NCBI RefSeq assembly: GCF_001591625.1
Contig: NZ_BCVG01000001.1
Location: 1-64,000, forward strand
Direction of reading: 5' to 3'
DNA from: Metabacillus fastidiosus NBRC 101226
Lineage (GTDB): Bacteria > Bacillota > Bacilli > Bacillales > Bacillaceae
DNA length: 64,000 nucleotides
The notes below the pieces were generated by a model. The model was not told the DNA's origin. It did not search any database and saw nothing but the letters and a program-made list of their open reading frames with translations. The position numbers were made by a program, and so were the translations under genes. This document shows positions 1 through 8,046 of the stretch, in pieces. Position 1 is the first letter of the stretch. The number at the start of each line of letters is the position of its first letter.

Positions 1-358
1 GGCATGACTCCCATTTCGGATGAAGATATTAAAATCAGCCTTAAACGCAATCCTCCTATACTAAAATCACACTCCTTTTTAATCATATAAATCATATTTC
101 GGGCGATCCCACCTTCCCTACTATCCAAGCTTAAATACATAAATAACATTTTAAACAGTAAAAGGACATTCCAGCTAAAGATCCTTATCTTAATTTTTGT
201 ATAAAAAAATGAACTTAGCTAAAGCTATAATTAAGATTAGCTAGTTAAGCTGACTCCAAGTCGTTAGTTTAGCTTTTCAAAAAACATGCTCTCCTTTAGA
301 GTATGTTTTTTTGAATAAGTAAGATCCATATAGCTAAGATATAAATATGATATACACC
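1..358. other. Gene-free left edge
   Basis: No convincing gene is visible. A short plus-strand open frame (1-90) ends in TAA but matches nothing I recognise. The only clear structure is the bidirectional terminator at 279-312. The first Xer-like site begins at the right end of this stretch. Confidence 0.5.
279..312. terminator. Bidirectional intrinsic terminator
   Basis: Ten-bp stem (AACATGCTCT pairing with AGAGTATGTT, one wobble) with an A-run on the left and a T-run on the right, so it can work in either direction. It closes off the cassette array on the left. Confidence 0.6.
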
Positions 359-386
359 AGTTAACATAATTCACATTTTACAAAGT
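359..386 (-). repeat. Xer/dif-like site 1
   Basis: Read on the minus strand: left arm ACTTTGTAAAA, six-base spacer TGTGAA, right arm TTATGTTAACT. The right arm differs by one base from the XerD arm of B. subtilis dif (TTATGTAAACT) as I recall it; the left arm shares 8 of 11 bases with its XerC arm (ACTTCCTAGAA). First of eight sites in the same orientation. Confidence 0.75.
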
Positions 387-419
387 TAAAAAGGATCTTT
401 TTCTCAAAGATCCTTTTTA
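387..419 (-). terminator. Cassette 1 terminator
   Basis: AAAAAGGATCTTT and its complement form a long stem directly abutting site 1 and reaching the end of the HAD gene. Near-identical AAAAGGATCTT stems lie next to sites 5 and 7, so the terminator seems to belong to the cassette unit. Confidence 0.6.
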
Positions 420-1187
420 CTTAACTAAAGTATAATAATCTGATAGCATTTCTAGTTTACTAATGATTTCTTCTTCAAAATTTCCTTTAATATCAATTGA
501 TTCTTTTGCAAAATGTGATAATTCCTCATGATGACCAATCATTACTGTATGTAAAGCATTTTGGAACATAGTTATATCATTTGAATCATTCCCAAATGCT
601 ATATAAGAACCTCTCTTAACTCCTAAAGCTTCAAGGGCACTCCATTTATGTATACCTTTTGGACTTATATCAAGAACATTTTCATTACTATGTCGATTAA
701 TAAATAGTTCCATATCAGACAATTTTTCAAATAATTGTTCAAAATTATTTGAAGTTAAGATTAAGATTTTTACTATCGAAGTTAACTCATTCAAATTAAC
801 TAATTGTGCTAATTTTCCAGCATCTACATTTCTTAATATAGGATGATCATCAGGCCCAGTATAAGCATAGTTCCATTCTCCATCTATCAGATAAGTACCA
901 TCAAACTCTTTTATTAGATCTACAATTTTGTTTAAATCCTGAGATATAAAAGATTTTGAATGTACAATTTTCCCCTCTTTATAGATAAGTGAACCATTAC
1001 CTCCAATCATCTTATAATGATGAAAATCTTTATGAATTACAGGTAACATATCTCTAATAGGTCTAGCAGAAGCAAAAATCACTTCATGCCCTTGCTTCGT
1101 TAAATTGGCTAAAGCATTAAGAATCCTTTCAGATATAGGCTCTCCTTTAAAACAAATCGTCCCATCTAAATCAAATACAAACAACAT
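417..1187 (-). CDS. HAD-IIB (Cof-type) phosphatase
   Basis: 256 residues, full length for the HAD-IIB (Cof-type) family of small-molecule phosphatases. Motif I, FDLDGT, is at residues 5-10 with the nucleophilic Asp6 and acid/base Asp8. Motif IV, GNDSND, is at 199-204 and would bind Mg2+. No signal peptide, so cytosolic. ATG start preceded by a G-rich SD (AAAGGGGGGG). It is the only gene between Xer-like sites 1 and 2 and has its own terminator. The substrate (sugar phosphate, nucleotide or other) cannot be told from sequence. Confidence 0.85.
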   Translation of the reverse strand: MLFVFDLDGTICFKGEPISERILNALANLTKQGHEVIFASARPIRDMLPVIHKDFHHYKMIGGNGSLIYKEGKIVHSKSFISQDLNKIVDLIKEFDGTYLIDGEWNYAYTGPDDHPILRNVDAGKLAQLVNLNELTSIVKILILTSNNFEQLFEKLSDMELFINRHSNENVLDISPKGIHKWSALEALGVKRGSYIAFGNDSNDITMFQNALHTVMIGHHEELSHFAKESIDIKGNFEEEIISKLEMLSDYYTLVK

Positions 1188-1279
1188 CTATTTCCCCCCC
1201 TTTTATAATTGGATAATCATACCATAAAAATAAATAAAATAATTAAATTTCTATTAACTTAGATAACTTTCAAAACTCT

Positions 1280-1307
1280 AGTTAACATAATTGACATTTT
1301 ACAAAGT
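1280..1307 (-). repeat. Xer/dif-like site 2
   Basis: Minus-strand reading: ACTTTGTAAAA, spacer TGTCAA, TTATGTTAACT. Spacer is identical to site 6, making sites 2 and 6 the only perfectly matched pair. Lies 93 bp upstream of the HAD start codon. Confidence 0.75.
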
Positions 1308-1353
1308 AGAAAAGGATTCTATAAGAAAAACATAAATCCATACCAATTTAAAA

Positions 1354-2238
1354 TTAATCATTTTCTTCAGATGCAATAAAATCAAAAATTGACTTAGCCA
1401 GCTTATTAGGGCATTCCTCCATTAAAACATGACCAAACCCCTCATACTTCTCTATCCTCGCATCTAGTAAGTTGTTCTCATAAGATTCGAAAACATGATG
1501 TGGAATAAGTTTATCATTTGTTCCATAAATCAATAATACTGACATTGTTAACTTATTAACTTGATTTGAGATAATTCCTGTATCATTATCTGCAAGGGTT
1601 TTAGTAATCACCAACGGTAAATTAGGGTCAGAATAAGGCTTTATCCAACCATTCAATAATTCAGGAGTAAGCTTCTCAGATGGGATCCCAAGCATACGTG
1701 ACATCATCTTTGGGTTTGGTGGACGTTTTAACATTTGCCTAAATATCCAGTTTAACCATCCCTTTCTTGCCAAGCTTTGAACCAACGAATTAACTCCTTT
1801 TCTAAATCCGTCAGGGGCAATAAGCGTTAAACTTTTCACTAATTCAGGAGATTTTAAGGCTGCATGAACAGCTACCTCTCCACCCATAGAATGTCCAACT
1901 AAATGAACCGATGAAATCTTGAGTTTCTGTAATACTGCTATAAGCCTTTCTGCATGAGCTTTCTTACTATAGGAAGCATTTACGGGTTTATCACTTTCAC
2001 CGGCACCAAGCAAATCGAGCACATAAACAGTGTGATTTTTAGATAGTATGGAATATATATTTCTCCAACAAAAGTGATAAGAAGCCGTTCCATGAATTAA
2101 AACAATTGGTGGGCCACTCCCATTACAAGTTACAAAAATATGGCCTTCATCTAGAGAAATGTATTGCTTCAATGAAATCGCTCCTTTGATAGAATCCTTT
2201 AGAAGTTTAGAAGTAAAGTAAGGTCTATTGACTCTCAA
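1354..2238 (-). CDS. Alpha/beta hydrolase
   Basis: 294 residues of the alpha/beta-hydrolase fold. Oxyanion-loop HG at 49-50, nucleophile elbow GHSMGG with Ser117, and plausible triad partners Asp242 (GTND) and His270 (GFGH). No signal peptide, so probably an intracellular esterase or lyase-like hydrolase; substrate unknown. The start is TTG after a weak AGAGAAG SD, so the N-terminus is less certain. Sole gene of cassette 2, with its 3' end facing site 2. Confidence 0.8.
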   Translation of the reverse strand: MRVNRPYFTSKLLKDSIKGAISLKQYISLDEGHIFVTCNGSGPPIVLIHGTASYHFCWRNIYSILSKNHTVYVLDLLGAGESDKPVNASYSKKAHAERLIAVLQKLKISSVHLVGHSMGGEVAVHAALKSPELVKSLTLIAPDGFRKGVNSLVQSLARKGWLNWIFRQMLKRPPNPKMMSRMLGIPSEKLTPELLNGWIKPYSDPNLPLVITKTLADNDTGIISNQVNKLTMSVLLIYGTNDKLIPHHVFESYENNLLDARIEKYEGFGHVLMEECPNKLAKSIFDFIASEEND

Positions 2239-2417
2239 TTTCTTCTCTTATTATGATAATATCAAATAAAGTTATTTTTTAGTTATAATGTAAATTTATA
2301 GAAAAATACTTGATTAAAAAGTGACTATAAATCAAAAATGAAATTTATGTTAGATAATGGTATTTAAAAGAATATTACAGCTGCTAAGTCCTTGAAAATT
2401 GATCATTAAATTTATTT

Positions 2418-2445
2418 AGTTAACATAATCCACATTTTACAAAGC
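2418..2445 (-). repeat. Xer/dif-like site 3
   Basis: Minus-strand reading: GCTTTGTAAAA, spacer TGTGGA, TTATGTTAACT. The XerC-side arm differs from site 1 only in its outermost base. Confidence 0.75.
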
Positions 2446-2476
2446 AAAAAGGGTCTTCTATCAGAAACCCTTTTTA
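2446..2476 (-). terminator. Cassette 3 terminator
   Basis: AAAAAGGGT/ACCCTTTTT stem adjoining site 3, downstream of the SMI1/KNR4 gene. Confidence 0.6.
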
Positions 2477-2514
2477 TTCTTTATTGATTAAATTACCTGT
2501 TAATTGAATGAAAC

Positions 2515-3039
2515 TCATTCACTTTTTCTCCTATAACTTGTTTTTAACTTTTTAGGATCTAAAATATAACCACGAGATAGTTTTCTTAAAAAAGCATCAA
2601 AATCATTTGCTATTTTTATTTGTTTCCATTTTTCATTATCTGATAAATAATCCTCGTAAAAGTAAACTACTGAGGGATTTTCAATATTTTCCTCATAATT
2701 TAAAGCAATCCAGCTATGATAATCGCCCCATAGAATGATTATAGACTCGGGTAAACCAACCTCATTAATCCAATACTTAGAAGCAAGGATATCTACACCA
2801 TTTTGTTCTCCTTGAAAGTTAATTCCACCTATCTCTGGAATTGTAAATCGTTCCTTATCCTTTTCTTCAAGAAAAATTTTTGAATATTTTAAAGTACCAC
2901 CATTATGTTCTTTTAATAATTCTATATATGATTGAGGAAGTTTAACACCTAGCTTTTCCTCAGCAACTCTAATATCTAAATCCGATATAGGTTTTTCACC
3001 TTTATCCCAAAATTCACCTTTACCTTTATAAAACTCCAA
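2515..3039 (-). CDS. SMI1/KNR4 family protein
   Basis: 174 residues with SMI1/KNR4 (SUKH) hallmarks: an N-terminal helix ending in EEKLGVKLP, then SYIELLKEHNGG, and a C-terminal stretch with YHSWIALNY. This family largely comprises immunity proteins against polymorphic or contact-dependent toxins. No toxin gene is adjacent, so it looks like an orphan immunity gene. The start is TTG, chosen because GAGGTGA lies 5 nt upstream. Single gene of cassette 3. Confidence 0.8.
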   Translation of the reverse strand: MEFYKGKGEFWDKGEKPISDLDIRVAEEKLGVKLPQSYIELLKEHNGGTLKYSKIFLEEKDKERFTIPEIGGINFQGEQNGVDILASKYWINEVGLPESIIILWGDYHSWIALNYEENIENPSVVYFYEDYLSDNEKWKQIKIANDFDAFLRKLSRGYILDPKKLKTSYRRKSE

Positions 3040-3085
3040 GTTATCACCTCATTCATATATCCTTAAGTATTGAATAATAGCATCT

Positions 3086-3113
3086 GGTTAACATAAAGCA
3101 CATTTTACTTCTC
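3086..3113 (-). repeat. Xer/dif-like site 4 (degenerate)
   Basis: Right arm TTATGTTAACC and spacer TGTGCT are preserved, but the left arm reads GAGAAGTAAAA, so only its inner five bases match the other copies. Probably a decayed or hybrid site. Confidence 0.6.
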
Positions 3114-3139
3114 CTTATTTCATAAGCTAATTAAAGAAA

Positions 3140-3682
3140 TTAGTCTTCATCTGTCATACAAATAATCCATAACTTTTGTTCCTTTTCATCAAAAATAATC
3201 CAAGTAAAATCCCAAGCAATACCATGAAACCAATCAGTCCAAGCTTCTCCCGAATTAAATACTTTTACTTCAGAGAATCTATCCTGAAACATGTAATCAC
3301 ATATCATTTGCCCTAATTTTTTAGCTTCACTTGCATCCCTATCCGACTCACTATAAGCACCACCCCACATGAGTGTTATTGCAAAATCTCCATCAAGAAT
3401 TAAAGAATTTATTTCATTTAACCCTGTTTCATTTTCAAGTGGATCACTGATATTTAATTCAGCAATATTATTTCTTATATCTGGAGAAGACAGAAGCTTT
3501 TTAAAATACTTTTCATATTTTTCTTCTTCCGAAGGAAGCTCTCTAAAAACTTGATGATTTGTTACTTGAAAACAACGTATGATTGTTCCACCATTGTCAA
3601 ATTCATTATTAAAAGTATCAATAAATCTTTGTACAATTGGACTATTTAACTGAAGTTCTTTAAAAGTACCAGACTTCCACAT
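3140..3682 (-). CDS. Hypothetical protein (cassette 4)
   Basis: 180 residues, soluble, acidic, many Trp and Asp near the C-terminus (WTDWFHGIAWDFTWI). No family recognised. ATG start with AGGAG upstream. Position in a one-gene cassette among immunity-like genes suggests a similar protective or accessory role, which is inference only. Confidence 0.65.
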   Translation of the reverse strand: MWKSGTFKELQLNSPIVQRFIDTFNNEFDNGGTIIRCFQVTNHQVFRELPSEEEKYEKYFKKLLSSPDIRNNIAELNISDPLENETGLNEINSLILDGDFAITLMWGGAYSESDRDASEAKKLGQMICDYMFQDRFSEVKVFNSGEAWTDWFHGIAWDFTWIIFDEKEQKLWIICMTDED

Positions 3683-3759
3683 AGTTATATTAACTCCTAA
3701 ATTTAGATTCTTAAGAAATATAATATATTATAAGTTATATGTACGTCATATATAGCTCT

Positions 3760-3787
3760 AGTTAACATAATCGACATTTTACAAAGC
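3760..3787 (-). repeat. Xer/dif-like site 5
   Basis: Minus-strand reading: GCTTTGTAAAA, spacer TGTCGA, TTATGTTAACT. Confidence 0.75.
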
Positions 3788-3820
3788 AAAAAAGGATCTT
3801 TGATTGTGAAAGATCCTTTT
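3788..3820 (-). terminator. Cassette 5 terminator
   Basis: AAAAGGATCTTT paired with AAAGATCCTTTT, immediately next to site 5. Confidence 0.6.
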
Positions 3821-3911
3821 AATTATTTATTGAATTAAAGCACCAAATAGTTAAATATTTACTATCAACCATTATCTAGTTTTTCCTCATATTTCACTAT
3901 TGTCATACGAT

Positions 3912-4679
3912 TTATTCCAAGAATTCTAATACGTCTTTACCTAACTCTTCATAATGAATGGCCTTAATATTCCCTGATTTGGCATTCATGTTGATAATAA
4001 TCCGATCAGCACCATCTTTGTGAATGGCATGAAAAACAACCGTCCACATCCCCTCGCTTAAAATTGCGTCCTTCGATTCTATTGACATGTTTTCTTTCTC
4101 ATGTTCGTCAAACCATTTCATCACTTCTTTATTCTCTTTTGCCATCTCTTTTGCTTGATCCACAGTCATTATTTCAGGTTCTTCATCATTCATTAGTTCT
4201 AAAGGTAATGACGAAAAGAATCTCTCATTATCATGAGTTTGGAAAGAAAAGGACATTTCATACATACCACTCAATGCGTTCACAGTACGTTCATTCGTTA
4301 AGCTAACCTTGCGTTTAAAAGTTATTTCTTTTTCAAATGTTTCATTTGGTTTCATTTCTCTTAAATCATTGGGATCAAATATGTCATCACAACTTTCTTC
4401 CTGTTCATTACCCGTAACGAGGTATGAATTAGCATCTTCCTTTTTCACTGATATTCCAAAAGGAATGCCACAACGACCATTATAAATAATAGTCTCCCTG
4501 CTGGTATTAGTAATAGATGCGTCTACTTTAATGTCTTTGCCTATCTTTATCGTAGCTTTTAATGCGAGCCCATTCTGTTCAAAGTCATGGGTGAACGTTT
4601 CTAGGTCGCCAGATGCTGATTGCTGATTCGTCCCGCAGGCACTAAGGATTAAAATTAGAATCAACACAAATTTTTTCAA
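3912..4679 (-). CDS. Putative lipoprotein
   Basis: 255 residues starting with a lipoprotein signal peptide: two lysines, a hydrophobic stretch and the lipobox LSAC with Cys15, so anchored outside the membrane. The middle part (about 30-150) is beta-rich and pairs basic and acidic strands, vaguely like BsuPI/Ig-type domains. The C-terminal third is charged, then ends in a strand-rich segment. Function unknown. Single gene of cassette 5 and the only exported product of the array. Confidence 0.7.
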   Translation of the reverse strand: MKKFVLILILILSACGTNQQSASGDLETFTHDFEQNGLALKATIKIGKDIKVDASITNTSRETIIYNGRCGIPFGISVKKEDANSYLVTGNEQEESCDDIFDPNDLREMKPNETFEKEITFKRKVSLTNERTVNALSGMYEMSFSFQTHDNERFFSSLPLELMNDEEPEIMTVDQAKEMAKENKEVMKWFDEHEKENMSIESKDAILSEGMWTVVFHAIHKDGADRIIINMNAKSGNIKAIHYEELGKDVLEFLE

Positions 4680-4845
4680 TCTATCATCCTCCTAAATTTT
4701 TAATTTCTATAAACTCATTCTTCTCCAACTCTTCTGTTCTTTAGTTCAATAAAAATGAGTGCTATTCCTTCTTAAAGGAAAGCACCCTAGGTTCGACTAG
4801 CGTTTTTTAACAATTTTATTGTTATCTAACAAAGTATATAGTTCT

Positions 4846-4873
4846 AGTTAACATAATTGACATTTTACAAAGT
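4846..4873 (-). repeat. Xer/dif-like site 6
   Basis: Minus-strand reading: ACTTTGTAAAA, spacer TGTCAA, TTATGTTAACT. All 28 bases equal site 2. Confidence 0.75.
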
Positions 4874-4904
4874 AAGAAGTATCTCTTGATAATAGATACT
4901 TCTT
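4874..4904 (-). terminator. Cassette 6 terminator
   Basis: Perfect 11-bp stem AAGAAGTATCT/AGATACTTCTT beside site 6. Its sequence differs from the AAAAGGATCTT type used by other cassettes. Confidence 0.6.
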
Positions 4905-4945
4905 GTTTACTGAATGAATATATCGTTTAAATGAAAAAGTTCATT

Positions 4946-5731
4946 TCAATTTTCACTAAAATACATATCTACATAATATTCTATCTCATTGTCACTTTTG
5001 ATAATGGAAACAATCTCCTTTATTCCTTTAGAAGAAAGTATACCCACTTCATTGAAATGATTAGTAAAATTAGCTGCTAACTGTTTAATTTCAAGGTCCG
5101 GGCTTTGAAGGAGAATAATCATACTTTGCTCGATAAAAATTTCATTTCCTTTCGAGTTTTCATAGAGATAGTTTAAAGCTGGAATAATCTCTTGCTCATT
5201 ATTTGTTGATAAAACTGTTTTAAGATCATCAAGAGTCCAACTTATTTCCTCTTGTTCATAATATGTATCCTCATGTTCTGTTTCATCTACATATAATCCA
5301 TTTAAAAATGAATCAAAATCTGGAGCTAATTCGATAATTTTTCCTAAATCCACATCTATATATATAATCGGAGGCTCTTCCCTTGTATTTCTGTAATCAA
5401 GTCCAATCCAACCATGACCATTTCCAGAGATTAAAACAACATTATTGGGTAAATCCCATTCTTTAATTAAATATTGACTTTTTAAGATACCATTTTGCTC
5501 ACCTATGCCAAATATATGGTCTACATTAATATGATCATCAGCCCAAGAATTTGGAGTATCAGAAGGATGTGAATCAAACTTTATATATCCTCCGTTTTGT
5601 TCTCTAAGAACGTTTATGTATGACAATGGTAATTTTATTTTGAATGTTTCTTCTGCTTTTTTAAGCATTTCAGCTGTTAATGGCTCTAATTTATATTCAT
5701 CAGCGTTGTCTCTCCATATATTACTCTTCAC
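4946..5731 (-). CDS. SMI1/KNR4 family protein (long form)
   Basis: 261 residues. The N-terminal ~150 residues match the SMI1/KNR4 pattern of the cassette 3 protein: EETFKIKLP, SYINVLREQNGG, and HGWIGLDYR. A helical extension of about 100 residues follows. An upstream in-frame ATG at 5785 lacks a good SD. GTG at 5731 has GAGGTGA just upstream, exactly as in the cassette 3 gene, so I chose it. Probably an immunity protein; no partner toxin visible. Confidence 0.8.
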   Translation of the reverse strand: MKSNIWRDNADEYKLEPLTAEMLKKAEETFKIKLPLSYINVLREQNGGYIKFDSHPSDTPNSWADDHINVDHIFGIGEQNGILKSQYLIKEWDLPNNVVLISGNGHGWIGLDYRNTREEPPIIYIDVDLGKIIELAPDFDSFLNGLYVDETEHEDTYYEQEEISWTLDDLKTVLSTNNEQEIIPALNYLYENSKGNEIFIEQSMIILLQSPDLEIKQLAANFTNHFNEVGILSSKGIKEIVSIIKSDNEIEYYVDMYFSEN

Positions 5732-5831
5732 TAAATTCACCTCTAATGAAAATAATATTTCTTTTAAAATTTTTTGTACATTCATTATTCAACTATTATT
5801 CTTCCAGTTAAACAATGCTTTCTATTGAATT

Positions 5832-5859
5832 AGTTAACATAATACACATTTTACAAAGC
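5832..5859 (-). repeat. Xer/dif-like site 7
   Basis: Minus-strand reading: GCTTTGTAAAA, spacer TGTGTA, TTATGTTAACT. Confidence 0.75.
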
Positions 5860-5861
5860 TA

Positions 5862-5952
5862 AAAAGGATCTTCATCTCAACTGAACTGCACCCCAACTGT
5901 TAGATTTTTTGTCTAACAATTGGGGTGCAGTTCAAATCAAAGATCCTTTTAG
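5862..5952 (-). terminator. Terminator split by a palindromic insert
   Basis: The outer arms AAAAGGATCTT and AAAGATCCTTTT match the terminators at sites 1 and 5, but 5882-5934 is filled by a separate palindrome. The combined hairpin could still terminate. Confidence 0.5.
5882..5934. mobile_element. MITE-like pair of IS ends
   Basis: Two 24-bp inverted repeats (22 of 24 matching), starting TGAACTGCACCCC and ending in GTTAGA/GTCTAAC, face each other with only 6 bp between. The TG...CA termini and CCCC-GTTAGAC pattern resemble IS3-family (IS150-group) ends. No coding capacity; clear target duplications are not visible. Confidence 0.45.
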
Positions 5953-5992
5953 CAAGCTCATAATAATCTCTAATAAATTGTATTTATCAATC

Positions 5993-6940
5993 TTAATATT
6001 TACCAGTTGCAAACTCTGCTATCAAATTCTTTTCCATTTGCTCTACATCTATTTTTCTCTTTTTACCACTTCCCAATAAAATGCATTTTGGTAATGGTAG
6101 TTCTAAAATATGATTCATCACGTCAAGTTCATCTGGGTAATGTACGATAAATTCTCCTTTTTCTGGATATTTATGTTCCCTCTGCCAAGATATCAGTCCC
6201 TTACAAAAATTATCATTAGCAGGCATTACAATTTGAAGGAAATCATCTTCCGGTAATATATACCTGGCTATCTGATATAACCCATGAGCTTCTGTACAGA
6301 AGCATTTATATACTTTAGGACGATCAATCCTTGTTGAATATTTACATACGTTACTCAATTCTTCAGTTGCTTTATCCATATCATTATTCGATAAAGCCAT
6401 TAAATAGGCAACGATTGCTTTATCCCACAAACCTTTCTTTTGGCCCAGAAATTTTTCTCCTGCAGCATAAGCAATTTCCAGCCATTGCTGATTTTTATAC
6501 CATAATGACATTAACAAATTACTTGCAACAATATAAAAGGGATGACCATTATTACATAACCCCAATTCTACCGGATAACAATTCTCAATAACCTCTTTAT
6601 AATTGCAAGCCATACTATCCATAGTTCTCCAAAAATATTTACAATGATCATACCCACAAGCTGTGATATTTAATAATCTATGTTTGCTGTAATGATAGAT
6701 TGTATTATTCAATAACTCATAATCATTATTCTGAAAAGCCATAGATAAACCTAATAAATATGGATTTTTTATTAAAGCAAGATATGTACCTATATCGGGA
6801 TCTTTCCATCCTTCACAAATACTAATGTATATTTCAAATTGTTTGTTTATATAATCTTCCAAATCTACATAGGTATAAACATCTTTTGTCTGTACTGGAT
6901 CACGATATATTTTTAAATATTTCTTTGCTATCTTCTCCAT
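5993..6940 (-). CDS. Hypothetical helical protein (cassette 7)
   Basis: 315 residues, predicted helical, cytosolic. Pairs such as LLGLSMAFQNNDYELL and WLEIAYAAGEKFLG look like helical repeats; the overall style recalls Imm49-type immunity proteins, but I cannot confirm a family. The start at 6940 is preferred because AGAGGA lies 6 nt upstream; an in-frame ATG at 6958 actually contains that SD. Sole gene between Xer-like sites 7 and 8. Confidence 0.65.
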   Translation of the reverse strand: MEKIAKKYLKIYRDPVQTKDVYTYVDLEDYINKQFEIYISICEGWKDPDIGTYLALIKNPYLLGLSMAFQNNDYELLNNTIYHYSKHRLLNITACGYDHCKYFWRTMDSMACNYKEVIENCYPVELGLCNNGHPFYIVASNLLMSLWYKNQQWLEIAYAAGEKFLGQKKGLWDKAIVAYLMALSNNDMDKATEELSNVCKYSTRIDRPKVYKCFCTEAHGLYQIARYILPEDDFLQIVMPANDNFCKGLISWQREHKYPEKGEFIVHYPDELDVMNHILELPLPKCILLGSGKKRKIDVEQMEKNLIAEFATGKY

Positions 6941-7225
6941 TTGAGTTCCTCTTTTCAAAATCTATTCACAATATTTCAAGTATTATTAGCCGACATTACA
7001 AAAATAATATTCTCTAACAAAATTAGATAATTACCATTCAGTATGAACCTTTATTTAACTGAAACTGATGATTTTTTTCAATATATACTCATATTCATCT
7101 TATCTGTATTTTCTTATACAAATTTACATATTATGAAATTAAAGTTAAATATATACGATTATTATATTATAAAAAATGACTAATTTCATCGAATCAAGTT
7201 TGAACATACCATATCTTGTGAGTCT

Positions 7226-7253
7226 AGTTAACATAAGTCACATTTTACAAAGT
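7226..7253 (-). repeat. Xer/dif-like site 8
   Basis: Minus-strand reading: ACTTTGTAAAA, spacer TGTGAC, TTATGTTAACT. Last recognisable copy; none is seen further right in the window. Confidence 0.75.
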
Positions 7254-7263
7254 TAAAATCCGA

Positions 7264-7309
7264 GTCAACCGCCGTATTTGCTTAAATTCAGCCAAATTCG
7301 GCGGTTTTC
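7264..7309. terminator. Hairpin next to site 8
   Basis: AACCGCCG...CGGCGGTT stem with an inner AATTTG/CAAATT extension, followed by TTTT on the plus strand. Likely terminator at the array boundary. Confidence 0.5.
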
Positions 7310-7462
7310 CCTCTGGGAAATAACCTCAAAATCTCCTTCAGAAAACAAAAGCACGATCTCCCATTTCCTTTGTTTTTCTCCCGTTTTCGTATATTCCAAA
7401 TTTAAACTATAAAACCATTATTTGTGTTAAAATATAATAGTTTGTCAAAAGGAGGTGTTTTT

Positions 7463-7693
7463 TTGAAGAGATTTCATATATTCAATGTACTATCAGGACT
7501 AATTATCCTTTTCATATCAGGTGTAGCTATTTCTCATGGGAACATTATAATTCCCCTATTTTCAATTATTCTATTTGTCATTTCTTAATATTTACAAGTT
7601 AAAACTAAACTAAAGACTCTTGGAGTTATAATCAACATTTGTATTCTCATTTCTTTATGGATTTTCTTACTACCCTCCTTCTTTGCTCCTTAA
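7463..7693 (+). pseudogene. Small two-helix membrane protein, broken
   Basis: TTG start with a strong AAAGGAGGTG SD. The frame codes a basic N-terminus and a hydrophobic helix, then hits TAA at 7586-7588. The same frame continues with a loop and a second hydrophobic helix to a TAA at 7691. Together this would be a normal 76-residue two-TM protein, so the internal stop is probably a nonsense mutation. A 41-residue product could still be made. Confidence 0.45.
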
Positions 7694-8046
7694 ATCATAG
7701 ACTAACTAATAAAAGCAGGCTTAAGCCTGCTCTGTTAGCCTTTAAGGCTATTAGTCTCTAAGAAAGATAGCTATTAATGATCCTGTGAATGGCATCTTCA
7801 TTGTTGCCCTGCAGCAAGTCACTCATGAAATTGAGATATTGTAGCTACAAATCTCCCCTCTTTTCTCCCAGCCAATAAGAAATTCTCCGATTATCCCTAG
7901 GAGTCGTAGCATCGTAGAGTCGTGGAGTCGTCAAAAAGAAGCATTTGAGGGGAAACCTTCATAAGGAAGGCCTTTAACAAAAAAATGCTGCCATTAAGGC
8001 AATATCAGGCAGCTTCAAGCTGCAGTTTATAGACAAGTTCTTTTAT
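7694..8046. other. Intergenic hairpins and GTCGT repeats
   Basis: Contains two short terminator-like palindromes (AGCAGGCTTAAGCCTGCT near 7711 and TAGCCTTTAAGGCTA near 7737) and a run of GTCGTxG repeats near 7905-7935. No gene seen. Confidence 0.5.

Noticed and set aside
1-90. Plus-strand open frame ending at the left edge
   Set aside because: Only about 30 codons without stop and no recognisable motif; could be chance.
359-7253. Cassette sites as integron attC or CRISPR repeats
   Set aside because: Sites are 28 bp with two half-arms and a 6-bp spacer, not long imperfect palindromes, and they are a kilobase apart; no integron integrase or cas gene.
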